A program made the position numbers and the translations under genes. From the IMG/VR virus record IMGVR_UViG_3300037189_010778, positions 1 through 64,000 of that record: 64,000 bases of DNA. The stretch is one strand, 5' to 3'. Positions 25,948 to 35,200 of this stretch are shown here, piece by piece (within the stretch, counting starts at the first letter, position 1; every line of letters starts with the position of its first letter). The notes beneath the pieces are model-generated. The model saw nothing but the letters and a program-made list of their open reading frames with translations, was not told the origin of the DNA and ran no database searches. The stretch comes from a virus.

Positions 25948-26410
25948 ATATAATACTTTTAACACGTTTTAATACTTCTTTAATTTTTTGCACTTGGGAA
26001 TTTAACCATTTAAGACGTTGACCAAAACGTTTACCTTCCATAGGTGCTTCCATATGTTCTTCGGGAATATATTTCATAAGCGGTTTCATATACTCAGAAC
26101 CAGTTAGCATGACGAATGTGTCTTTTTCTGGATTGATTCCTTGTTGTTTCATTTGATTATAAACAGTTTCACCCCATTTTTCTTTTTCTTTTTTAGGCAT
26201 TTCTTTGAGAGTTTTATCGTATGGTTTTAATACTTTAGTAAGAGGTACTAAATAGTGTTTAGCAGATAAGATGTACATCTTATCTGGGTGGAGTGCTTTA
26301 CCGTATTCCAATGTTTTTTTAAACATAGGTGATGCTGAGTATAGATCCTGTGCTTGGGCTGGTTTATCTAATTTAGATTTGGTACAACTCAGTAATACTA
26401 TTTTAGCCAT
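25910..26410 (-). CDS. DUF6884-like protein
   Basis: 166 residues. N-terminal IVLLSCTKSKLDKPAQAQDLY, then SASPMFKKTLEYGKAL and ILSAKHYLVPLTKVLKPYDKTL. This is the SC-x-K-SK ... LYSSPLF ... LSAKHGL-like pattern of the DUF6884 group. Family function is not established. C-terminal 40 residues are basic and helical. AATATTTATA element before the start; the 3' end overlaps the next gene. Confidence 0.7.
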   Translation of the reverse strand: MAKIVLLSCTKSKLDKPAQAQDLYSASPMFKKTLEYGKALHPDKMYILSAKHYLVPLTKVLKPYDKTLKEMPKKEKEKWGETVYNQMKQQGINPEKDTFVMLTGSEYMKPLMKYIPEEHMEAPMEGKRFGQRLKWLNSQVQKIKEVLKRVKSIIYETIKTTVKRVY

Positions 26411-26417
26411 ATTTTAT

Positions 26418-26427
26418 TATAAATATT
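26418..26427 (-). promoter_or_regulatory. AATATTTATA element (DUF6884-like gene)
   Basis: Coding strand AATATTTATAATAAAAT then ATG at 26410; overlaps the end of the nucleotidyltransferase gene. Confidence 0.5.
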
Positions 26428-27097
26428 ATGGAAAAAGTGCTATTGCCTCTGATGATACTGGTAAACCAAGAGAACTATGTGTTATTTTAATATATTCTTT
26501 ATCGTAAACTGTTTTTATACCTTTAGTTATAGTAAAATACTTATCCCAATTTATTTTTTGTAAATCAGCAAAATGTTTATATTGTTTACCTACCCTAACA
26601 TCATATGCATATTTAGACTTATGAGATAATATTACTGAAGGGTGAGTAAGTTTCATTGTATAACCATCGTAATTAACATGAACCACATCTTTTGGTTTTA
26701 AGTATTGACTATTAAACAAATCAATACTGTATTCTAATTTATCATCCTTATGTTTTTCTAACTGTATAAGTTCTTTATTAGTAAAATGTGGTATAGATTT
26801 AACTTTAGCGTATGCTAAATCAGGATTATCCTTTTCTGTTACCATATCATAATCTTCACTATCGGTAATTTTTACATTTAGTTGAAAAAAATCATGTAAT
26901 ATCCTTAAATCTTCTTCAATTAGTGTCTCTTTTAAACCTATGTCTATATCAGGAACACGTTCTGTAAAATTATATTCTATTATATCCATAATGTATAAAG
27001 ATAAACTACCAGCTAATATAAATTTATCGTTAATATTAAGCATAGGTATAATAATATCCTCATATTTTTGCGGAAGTTTGTTTATTTTGTATTCCAT
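26426..27097 (-). CDS. Nucleotidyltransferase-fold protein
   Basis: 223 residues. FILAGSLSLYIMDII (28-42) followed by VPDIDIGL gives the GS...DxD pattern of minimal nucleotidyltransferases (AbiEii/MNT-like). A further acidic residue is likely in YSIDLF. The rest has PSVILSHKSKYAYD and a tryptophan-containing NWDKYF motif. The start overlaps the stop of the VWA gene (TAATG), so translation is coupled. Substrate unknown; family members act on tRNA, proteins or small molecules, often in toxin-antitoxin or defence systems. Confidence 0.65.
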   Translation of the reverse strand: MEYKINKLPQKYEDIIIPMLNINDKFILAGSLSLYIMDIIEYNFTERVPDIDIGLKETLIEEDLRILHDFFQLNVKITDSEDYDMVTEKDNPDLAYAKVKSIPHFTNKELIQLEKHKDDKLEYSIDLFNSQYLKPKDVVHVNYDGYTMKLTHPSVILSHKSKYAYDVRVGKQYKHFADLQKINWDKYFTITKGIKTVYDKEYIKITHSSLGLPVSSEAIALFP

Positions 27098-28290
27098 TAT
27101 CTGTTAATTCTAATTTTAGCGCCTGGTAAATCTTGGTTAATATCATATCCTGAGCAGTGTACCCATAATATAGGTTTAATAGGATTTGTTTTAGGAGCAG
27201 GAGCACATCCATCAGTTAGATAAATTAGGTTAGCATATTTATCTTTATTTTCCATTAAGTATTGCATAACTGGTTCAAAATCAGTACCGCCTCTACCTTT
27301 TACTTCAATATTTTCCCTTTCACCTTTATAGTTGTAGACACGTTGTATAATAGCATCACATTCTACTATATCAACATAAGTACCTGTTTTATATATGTGA
27401 TAAATTTCATTAAAAAATTCAATTAAATCTTTTTGACTAACACTACCAGATGTATCTATAGCTACTAATGTTTTTTTCTTTTGTTTAATTTTTAATGCGG
27501 GGCCGCTTCCAAATCTACGATTTGGTTTACGTCTTGTTTTTTTAGTGTATACTATACTAGACATACTATTAAAACGTCGTAAATAAGATGTCCAATCAAT
27601 AACTGGTTCAATTACTTCAAATAAACTATCAATATAGTCTTGCATTTCTGTTGGTATTAATCCTCTGCCACGATTTTTTAGTTCATTAGCTACTTCTTTT
27701 AATTGATAATCTATTTGTTTAGCTATTAAATTACGTTCAGCTTCACCTAATCCTTCCATTGCCTTCCATAATTCATGTAAATCACCCATACCCTCACCAT
27801 TACCCATCCCTTCCATCATTTTAGCTAAATCTCCATCAGGATTTTCATCCATTTCTTTTTGAAGAGTATCATAATAGTATTTAGTTCCTTGCTTTTCTAA
27901 TAAATTTAATTCTTTAAATGGTGATTGATTAATTTCTAATCCTTCCCATTTATCTCCTTTCATATCTTCATTAATATATTGATTAATTTCTAGATCAGCT
28001 GCTATATTATATAACTGTTTATCTGGGAATCTGTCAAAATTATTTAAATGAAAAAAAGCAATATGTAATAATTCGTGTTTTAATACACCCATTTTTGTTT
28101 TTTCATCTAATAGTGTCCAATATTCAGGATTAACTACTAATTTAACATTAATATTTTCAGGAGTAACACACGCTGTTGATATGCTTGTGTTAAGTTCTTT
28201 ATTAAGAGATATAAGAAATAAGCCATAAAACGGTTCTTTTAACATAAGCGTTTTAGAACATTTAGTAATCTCTTGGTAGATTTTTTCCAT
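27097..28290 (-). CDS. VWA-like metallopeptidase-domain protein (DUF2201 type)
   Basis: 397 residues. N-terminal zincin-like KHELLHIAFFH (HELLH at 72-76) and IAADLEINQYI, followed by a helical glycine/methionine-rich linker. A C-terminal VWA-like domain has the MIDAS DTSGS at 279-283 and GGTD at 334-337. This is the architecture of proteins paired with MoxR-type AAA ATPases, and such an ATPase is encoded two genes upstream. By analogy the pair remodels or matures a target complex. Own host-type promoter. The nucleotidyltransferase is translationally coupled downstream. Confidence 0.8.
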   Translation of the reverse strand: MEKIYQEITKCSKTLMLKEPFYGLFLISLNKELNTSISTACVTPENINVKLVVNPEYWTLLDEKTKMGVLKHELLHIAFFHLNNFDRFPDKQLYNIAADLEINQYINEDMKGDKWEGLEINQSPFKELNLLEKQGTKYYYDTLQKEMDENPDGDLAKMMEGMGNGEGMGDLHELWKAMEGLGEAERNLIAKQIDYQLKEVANELKNRGRGLIPTEMQDYIDSLFEVIEPVIDWTSYLRRFNSMSSIVYTKKTRRKPNRRFGSGPALKIKQKKKTLVAIDTSGSVSQKDLIEFFNEIYHIYKTGTYVDIVECDAIIQRVYNYKGERENIEVKGRGGTDFEPVMQYLMENKDKYANLIYLTDGCAPAPKTNPIKPILWVHCSGYDINQDLPGAKIRINR

Positions 28291-28300
28291 TTTTTTTGTT

Positions 28301-28332
28301 TAAATATACTAAATTAATCTAAGAAAGCCAAA
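28301..28332 (-). promoter_or_regulatory. Host-type promoter for VWA gene
   Basis: TTTG at 28329-28332, 20-base spacer, TATATTTA at 28301-28308, ATG 10 bases further. Part of the -33 lies in the end of the upstream gene. Confidence 0.7.
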
Positions 28333-29399
28333 TCAAAGGATTTAATTTGAAATTTATTACTTTTTAAAAGTTCATTAAGATTTTTTAATATAAATGTTTC
28401 AATAATTTGTTTATTTTCTGAGTGGTCTCTGTAATTTTTGTATAGGCCTTTAGCAAAATGTCTCCATTCACTTTTCCAAATAATGCCTCTACTTTTATAA
28501 TAGCGGTCAATTACTTTAAAACTGTTCATAGAAGATGGAGTAATACCAGAACCATGATCAAAGATATTTTGATACTTATTTAGTAATAAAGCTATAGTTA
28601 GAGCATTTGTTTCATCTAATTTAATATTAGACATCATTTCTATAGCTAATTTAACATTATCATTTTGACCACTACTAAGCATACCTTCTAATGTATTTAG
28701 ATATTCATCGTCTATATCTAGACCATCCTCATTTAATTCTTCTAACAAGAATTCATCAAAAATTATGTTAATATTAGGATTAGACTTAAGAAAATCTAAT
28801 AATAATATAACATTTTCTATATTTTTTTCTCGATATAATGACTCATGATATAAATGTTCTATATCAGCATTTTTTACATATTCTATTATATCTGAGCTAG
28901 ATGATGTGTTTAATATTTCACTTGCTCCATCACGTGTATTTATAATTGAAAATGTTCTTTCAGGATATGAAAGTCCCCAATCAGTTCGAGAATAATATTT
29001 TTCAAATAACCTACGAAGTAAATTAAAATTTTCATGATCATGATTTCTAATAATATCTTTCTTATCCATATTCTTTAAAAATTTAAGAGTATTAGTAAGA
29101 AGAGTTTTATCAATAATAATTGAATCACAATATTCTTGACGAGATGTACGTTTTAATTTATTTTCAGTTATGTATTCTTTAAGTTTAAAACGTGGAATAT
29201 TACTTAAAGTTCCAGTATATATTGTTTTACCAAAATTTAAATTTTTAGGTTGAGTTAATAATTTTTCAATTTGACTAATATAATCAAGTTTTTCTTGTTC
29301 ATTTAAAATTACAGCTATTCCTGTATAATTTACTGTTCCGTAATTAGGGTATACATTAACAGAATTAACGTATACTGACGTAGTATTCTTATATATCAT
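28314..29399 (-). CDS. Unassigned protein between MoxR ATPase and VWA genes
   Basis: 361 residues, mainly helical, charged; no cysteine cluster, P-loop or membrane segment. Starts MIYKNTTSVYVNSVNVYPNYG and has a central leucine-rich helical region (IENVILLLDFLKSNPN). Encoded 15 bases after the ATPase gene and just before the VWA gene, so it may be a partner or substrate adaptor of that pair. No homologue recognised. Confidence 0.6.
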   Translation of the reverse strand: MIYKNTTSVYVNSVNVYPNYGTVNYTGIAVILNEQEKLDYISQIEKLLTQPKNLNFGKTIYTGTLSNIPRFKLKEYITENKLKRTSRQEYCDSIIIDKTLLTNTLKFLKNMDKKDIIRNHDHENFNLLRRLFEKYYSRTDWGLSYPERTFSIINTRDGASEILNTSSSSDIIEYVKNADIEHLYHESLYREKNIENVILLLDFLKSNPNINIIFDEFLLEELNEDGLDIDDEYLNTLEGMLSSGQNDNVKLAIEMMSNIKLDETNALTIALLLNKYQNIFDHGSGITPSSMNSFKVIDRYYKSRGIIWKSEWRHFAKGLYKNYRDHSENKQIIETFILKNLNELLKSNKFQIKSFDLAFLD

Positions 29400-29414
29400 A
29401 AATTTAATTTTTTA

Positions 29415-30596
29415 TTATTTAACAATGTATGTTACTAAATTTTTATCTAACATCATTACTTTAAATTTGTTAGGATTATTATTATAGATTGATTTAACCA
29501 TATTATAACAAATATCAGAAGTGAATATTTGCTCATTTACAATTTTAGAAATTCTATCAATAATATTTTTCTCTACAGAATTAGTTTTTGAATATAAATC
29601 TAAATAATTAACAATACGTGTAGATAGAGTTGAAGCAATGTCTGCTCTATATTTAGTATCTTTACCTACTAAAGATTTTAAAGTATTAGTAACGTATTTT
29701 TCATCTTGTTCAAAAATATTTTGTGGAGAAATCATTTTATCTAGTTTATTATTAATAAACATTGTAAATAAACTACTAAATTCTTGACCTACACTACCTT
29801 CTCCAATCATTTGAATTAATGGTAATTGTTCTTCAAATGTTTTAATAGAAGAAATACTATTAAAAAACATCGATACACTTCTACTATTAACTTCTTTTGT
29901 GACTAATTCAGGATGCATAAGTAAGAAATTAATACATCGACCATCAATATGACTTTCTTCAGCCCATTTAGCCCAACAATCAATATCGAATTTTAATTGT
30001 ACTGAAATAAAACGTGTTTTTTGAGCGTTGTCAATACTATTTACTAAATAATCTCCATTATCAGGATTAGCGGTTAATATGATATGCCAATCTTTAGGTA
30101 ATGTCCAACTAATATATTGTTGACGATCAATTAATTCCATTATAGCTTGAATAAACCTTACATCAGCACGATTCCAGTCATCTAATAATAAAATTCCACC
30201 TTTTTCTTTATTAGCGATCCATTCTGGTGGGCAATAACTCATTCTATTATTACCGGTTGATTTGTAACCTAATTTATGGTACTCATCAAATGCATGTTCA
30301 TCAACCCAAATTTTTTCATCAGCTGTTTCTACTTCAAATTGGCGAATAGGAAAACCAACTAAGTCACCAATTTCTTCAATTTGAGCTAAATTTAATTTAA
30401 CAAAATGTAAATTTTCTTCTTTAGCTAATTGAATAATTTGAGAAGTTTTACCAATACCTGATTCACCAATTACTTCAATACTTACTGGTGGTTTGCTTTG
30501 TTCTTGTAAAAAGCGATTATTCTCAATAATGTGTTTGAGAAATGTTTTTAATTCGTTTGGATTAACATAAACCAAATCTTTTGATTTCTTTGCCAT
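29415..30596 (-). CDS. MoxR-like AAA+ ATPase
   Basis: 393 residues from MAKKSKDLVY at 30596; a longer frame to 30644 would overlap the promoter. Walker A GESGIGKT at 44-51, Walker B GGILLLDDWNRAD near 133-145, sensor-1 ILTANPDNGDY, and an arginine-finger candidate in AQKTRFISV. Typical of MoxR/RavA-group ATPases that work with VWA proteins such as the one at 27097. Driven by a host-type promoter. Likely acts in the cytoplasm as a chaperone-like remodelling factor. Confidence 0.85.
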   Translation of the reverse strand: MAKKSKDLVYVNPNELKTFLKHIIENNRFLQEQSKPPVSIEVIGESGIGKTSQIIQLAKEENLHFVKLNLAQIEEIGDLVGFPIRQFEVETADEKIWVDEHAFDEYHKLGYKSTGNNRMSYCPPEWIANKEKGGILLLDDWNRADVRFIQAIMELIDRQQYISWTLPKDWHIILTANPDNGDYLVNSIDNAQKTRFISVQLKFDIDCWAKWAEESHIDGRCINFLLMHPELVTKEVNSRSVSMFFNSISSIKTFEEQLPLIQMIGEGSVGQEFSSLFTMFINNKLDKMISPQNIFEQDEKYVTNTLKSLVGKDTKYRADIASTLSTRIVNYLDLYSKTNSVEKNIIDRISKIVNEQIFTSDICYNMVKSIYNNNPNKFKVMMLDKNLVTYIVK

Positions 30597-30613
30597 ATTT
30601 TTTTTATTTTTAC

Positions 30614-30645
30614 TAAATATAAGCAAGAAATCTTTAAAAACCAAA
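30614..30645 (-). promoter_or_regulatory. Host-type promoter for AAA ATPase gene
   Basis: TTTG at 30642-30645, 20-base spacer, TATATTTA at 30614-30621, and the ATG at 30596 lies 17 bases further. Its location rules against the upstream ATG at 30644. Confidence 0.75.
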
Positions 30646-30650
30646 TTTTT

Positions 30651-30914
30651 TTAAAGTTTATAAATTTTTAAAAGTAAATTACCTGTTCCTTTGATTACTC
30701 TATGCCACATATGTTTAGGAATAGATATGGGTTTATTCATAGATGTAGGTAATTGATTATCTAATTGTATTTGCCAATCTGTTTTTCCTAATATTTCTAC
30801 TATTCGAAATTCATCATCCCTATGCCACTTCAATTCAATAGGATCTATATTTTCATTAAATTCACGAATTATGTATTTATCTGTAACTTCTATATTTTTA
30901 TATGGTGCCATCAT
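30651..30914 (-). CDS. Small cupin-like protein
   Basis: 87 residues (an ATG one codon in, 30911, is also possible). ELKWHRDDEFRIVEILGKTDWQIQLDN and IPKHMWHRVIKGTGNLLLKI form two beta blocks, each with WHR. This is reminiscent of a minimal cupin with histidine ligands and is seen in environmental T4-like phages. Function unknown. Immediately downstream of a tagged two-module gene. Confidence 0.6.
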   Translation of the reverse strand: MMAPYKNIEVTDKYIIREFNENIDPIELKWHRDDEFRIVEILGKTDWQIQLDNQLPTSMNKPISIPKHMWHRVIKGTGNLLLKIYKL

Positions 30915-30915
30915 G

Positions 30916-31572
30916 TTAGTAGTATTGCCAGTAAATATCGTTAGGACCTAATTTTATTTTATATAAGCGTGGGTTTGTAGGATCACCGTAAAGCAATTCG
31001 GGATCTAATGATATGTATGCTCTATTATCATCACCATCATCTAGCATTATATCATCACCACTGTTCCAAAAACCATATTGTTCTATATCAGCTCTATACC
31101 ATCCGTTTAATACATTACTCCAAGATGGTTCATCATCTCTTTTCCATTCAGGTGTATTCCAAAGTGCGTCTACTAAGATTTTTTTAAATGATGGATTTAA
31201 CACCATATAATTAGCTAGTTGATCATTATTTTTGAATTTAGGTATAGGTTTATTAACCCGCATTTCATTTACAGGTTGTTTATCTAGTATTACTCCATAA
31301 TTCAATAGAAATTCTATAAATGAATCAACATTTCCTTCCCAATAATCTTTTTCTTTGATAAATTTATATGCTTCACGTTTTCTTAATGTTTTATTATCAC
31401 GTGACGCCACTTTAAACAGATAGATAGCATCAGATGTATCTTCATCAAAATCATACCTAATATCATCCCAGTCTTGATCTAACCATTTTTCAAATTCAGG
31501 ATTAAGATAATATATTTTATCATCAGGAAAATTAATCCGCATCTCATTTAATACATTTATTAATTTTATCAT
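30916..31572 (-). CDS. Two-module tagged protein
   Basis: 218 residues. Leader MIKLINVLNE then MRINFPDD; a second junction VNE-MRVNKP near residue 104 starts module 2. Module 1 is acidic and helical (YEF-like: KWLDQDWDDIRYDFDED). Module 2 is W/Y/D-rich (PEWKRDDEPSWSNVLNGWY, ending DIYWQYY). Both junctions fit (I/L/V)-x-E. No known domain; presumed packaged and cut in two. Confidence 0.7.
   Translation of the reverse strand: MIKLINVLNEMRINFPDDKIYYLNPEFEKWLDQDWDDIRYDFDEDTSDAIYLFKVASRDNKTLRKREAYKFIKEKDYWEGNVDSFIEFLLNYGVILDKQPVNEMRVNKPIPKFKNNDQLANYMVLNPSFKKILVDALWNTPEWKRDDEPSWSNVLNGWYRADIEQYGFWNSGDDIMLDDGDDNRAYISLDPELLYGDPTNPRLYKIKLGPNDIYWQYY
31246..31272 (-). repeat. Junction repeat VNE-MRVNKP
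   Basis: Internal junction of the 218-residue protein; two mismatches from the 20-base consensus, coding the same hexapeptide pattern. Confidence 0.8.
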
Positions 31573-31584
31573 GATCGTTGATAT

Positions 31585-32238
31585 TTAATAGTTATGACAG
31601 TATAAAGTGTAATCGCCTTCTCCTATGTAAGATATTTCAATTTTTTTATAGCAAACGTTAGTAGTTATAGTAGTACCGCTTTTATCTCCAAAAATTTCAA
31701 AAAGTATTTCATTTGGTTTAAAACGAGTATAATATGATAATATATATTTTTTAGCTTCTTTTCCGTCTTCACTTAATTGATCTTCATCATTGTAAAAACT
31801 CCATTCATTTATTAAAAAATCATCTAATGAATCATAACCAAAACTTTTATAAAGTTCTTGTAGTGATGAATTACTTGTTATATAAGCTAACAAATATGGT
31901 TTTTTATCTATAAAATAATCCAAAATCTGTTCTTTAGAAAGAGATATAGGTTTATTAACTCGCATTTCACTTAAAGCTTCAACAGGTTCATACCAGTTTG
32001 TACAGTATTCATCAGCGGCATATGGTATCTTGTTAGTGCCAGCCCATTCAGCATAATATGTGTTATTACATACTTGATCTTCTTTATTCCACCATTTACA
32101 ATTAGCACAGCATGAACCTCCTTTAGGTACTTTCATTCCAGCTTTATGACTATCTGGTAGTTCCATAGGGCCAGGACCACCATATTCTTCTTTTAATTGT
32201 TGTTGTATTAGGTAATTAGTTATGTTGAATTGTTTCAT
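31585..32238 (-). CDS. Two-module protein: cysteine-rich (HiPIP-like) module plus tagged module
   Basis: 217 residues. N-terminal helix MKQFNITNYLIQQQLKE ends L-K-E. Then comes a cysteine-rich segment, KGGSCCANCKWW...VCNN...YCTNW (about 40-82). Its Cys spacing and aromatic surroundings resemble small high-potential iron-sulfur proteins. The junction LSE-MRVNKP (near residue 92) begins a helical second module (LSKEQILDYFIDKKPYLLAYI). The cluster assignment is uncertain; a zinc site is equally possible. Confidence 0.65.
   Translation of the reverse strand: MKQFNITNYLIQQQLKEEYGGPGPMELPDSHKAGMKVPKGGSCCANCKWWNKEDQVCNNTYYAEWAGTNKIPYAADEYCTNWYEPVEALSEMRVNKPISLSKEQILDYFIDKKPYLLAYITSNSSLQELYKSFGYDSLDDFLINEWSFYNDEDQLSEDGKEAKKYILSYYTRFKPNEILFEIFGDKSGTTITTNVCYKKIEISYIGEGDYTLYCHNY
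31948..31974 (-). repeat. Junction repeat LSE-MRVNKP
   Basis: Internal junction of the 217-residue protein; one mismatch from the 20-base consensus. Confidence 0.8.
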
Positions 32239-32242
32239 ATTT

Positions 32243-35200
32243 TTATGATTCTGTTAAATCGTTCATGTTATATATTCTGTTATAATCTTCTTGTTTTTCA
32301 GGCATACCTGATGAAAGATATACATTGTTTCCTAACATAGAATCACCAGATATGTTATCTTTTATGACGTTACCTTCTGCATCCATTATAACCCAAGATT
32401 CATAGTACATATTATCCTTATTAGATTTAGGAAGTAAAACATACTTTTTACCTTTATCATTAATAATAAACGGTACAGCGAATAATAAAGTACTATATTT
32501 TGTATTTTGATTGAATTTTTCAACTAAATTAATTATTGTTTTTCGTTCAGAAGTTGATAATTTACGCCATTGTTCTTCATCTATAGGGACTGGGTTTACT
32601 TCTTGTGTAGGCATTGCGTTTCTATTTTCTAAATCTTCACTACTTATATTAGTTCCTTCTTCATAAATCCATGGTTCAAATAATTTAATATATAATTCAT
32701 ATAATTGTTTAAGTTTTGGGTCACTAATATAATCAATAGCTTCTGGTGGGAGGAAATCAAGTTCTTTAGCCATTTTATTAACGTATGTTTTAGCAGCGTC
32801 TTCACCAAAATATTTTTTAATATATTCAAAAGATAAACTATCTTTTTCAAAAATATCTAAATATTGTTGTTTTTCTTCATCACTTAAATATTCAATAAAA
32901 GGTAAAGGTACAATGGTAGTTGATGTTTTACCTTGTTTATAGTCATCTAAAGCTCTAGTAAATCTAAATTTAGCATAACTTCGTGATAAAGCTTTACTAT
33001 CTTTCAAATCGTTATATGTAGGTTTATATCCAGTACCAGTTCGTAAAGCTAAATTTTTTAATTCTGGATCTAGGATTTTAAACATAGCACTATTAAATGC
33101 ATTTGGTTGATCTGCTCTATTAGCGATATATATTCTTTTTTGATTTCTGTTTAAATCTTTAAACATATTGAAATCTAAAATTTTATCTCTTACTAAAGCT
33201 TGATCAGTTTCTTCTTCAGATGGAGGGACATATTTAAATACATCTTTAAGATTTTTTATTTTTTCCCAAGCTTGTTTTCCACTTTCACCTCCATTTTTTA
33301 TCATAAATTGTCCCACTTCATCCCAAGACATTCCTTTATCATTTCCAGTAGCTTCATGATTTGAACCCCATTGATTTACAGTATCTGTCACTCCAAATTT
33401 ACCATTTTGGAAAGCATGTATTACAAAAAAGTGATACCAATTTATAAAATTTTCTCTATTTGATGGATTACCTTTTATATCCGCATTTTGAGTAGAATCT
33501 GCTACAAAATAAAAACTTCTAAATGCTCCACCTCGACCAAAACGATATGTGTAATATTGATTTGATGCTTCTTCTTTTCTACCTATACAAAATCCGTAAG
33601 AATAAATTTTATTATCTTCTCCTTTATATTTAAAAGCATAATTTAATTTAATACAACCACCGTAATCACTTCCTTCATAAATTTTAAGCCCATTATTGTT
33701 ATATACTACTGGTACTCCTTTTATATCAATAAGTTCAGCATCTTGAATTGTACTAAAATCTTTTGATGATTTTTCAGCTTTTCCACCATAAGCGTCTAAA
33801 ACAGTTTCTAAATCTTTCCAAGTATAATTTAAAATATCTTGTGGGTTTAAAATTTTATTAGTTTTAGGATCAGGTTCAGTAAATTTCTTAGGTACTATTA
33901 TTCCTCCAGCTTCTCCTTTAAGTCCTGCTTGTATTTTTTTAGGGAGATTTTGTTTAATTTGATCAAATCTATTTAACTTTTCTTTAATATCATCTTTTGA
34001 CAGAGTATTTTTCATTTCTTTTTGAAATTTTTCTGTCATTTGATTAATAATCTTTTCAGAGTACTCATTTAATTGAGTTCTTTTTGATTCTCTTAAATCT
34101 TTAAATTCTTTTGTTTTATATACTTTATCTATTTGTATTTCTCTATCATCAAATACTATTCTAACATTACCACCATAATGTGTATTTCCATCTATTCCAG
34201 CTCTTAATAAGAATAAAGAGGTATCTTTAGGAGGATTTTTAGATTTTTTTCCATAAAAATTTTCTATAGTATGATAAACTTTACTACCTATCATAGATGT
34301 ATTTATATTAACATCCACATTATCTTTTTGGGCTTGTTTATTAATTTTATCAACTTGATATTGAGGAATAGGACCATCCCAATTTAAATAATCAGGAGTT
34401 TTATTAGGAAATAATGTAACTTTATATATATAATGCATTGATTCCTGTTCTACTTCTAGATCTTTAATAATTTCTATAAATTTACGGTAGTTATCTAATA
34501 CTTCTTCTTTACTTTCAAAATCAGGTTCTTCTTCAAGAATAGAAATCATGTCTTCTGCATATTCTATATATTCTTTAGCTGTTTTTAGTCCTTGCGGTAA
34601 TCCAAAAAATACTTCATTTTCATATTCTAAACCTAATTCTTCAGCAGTTTTACCTTGAAATAATGTTTTAAACCTATGGGGTGTATTTATAGATAAAGCA
34701 TATCCTTTAACCATTTCTGGATTTTTTCCGAAATATAAACCCCATCCAATTACTTGTATTCCTGTTCCCCCACCCATTCCTTCACTGTGAAATTGTCTAA
34801 AATAATTTGGTGAACCATGCCATGCCTCTTCATTTTCATTTAATGGTTTAGTTTTATCTATTTTAGAAAATGTTTTTTTAATTTCTTTATTAAATGATTC
34901 AAGAAATATTTCAGCAAAAGTTTGTTTATGCATATTTTCTTTTTTTATCGGTTTTAGTTTTTTTATTAAATTTTCTCGTGCCCAAAATCTTTGACCAGTT
35001 TTATCATCATCTATTAAATACCAAGGAATACCATCTTTTTCAGTGTAATATCTGTTATAATCTTTAGATAAGGTTAATGTTTCATTACCTAATGATACTT
35101 TTTCTCCTGGGTAGAATTTTTTAGGCTCATTAACTCGCATTTCAACTAATGGAGCGTATTTTCTAATTAATGACATAGCTACCGACCTAGGTTCCCAAGA

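Noticed and set aside
30597-30644. Longer N-terminus for the AAA ATPase (start at 30644)
   Set aside because: It would put the well-formed host-type promoter inside the coding region and adds a non-conserved hydrophobic/basic stretch.
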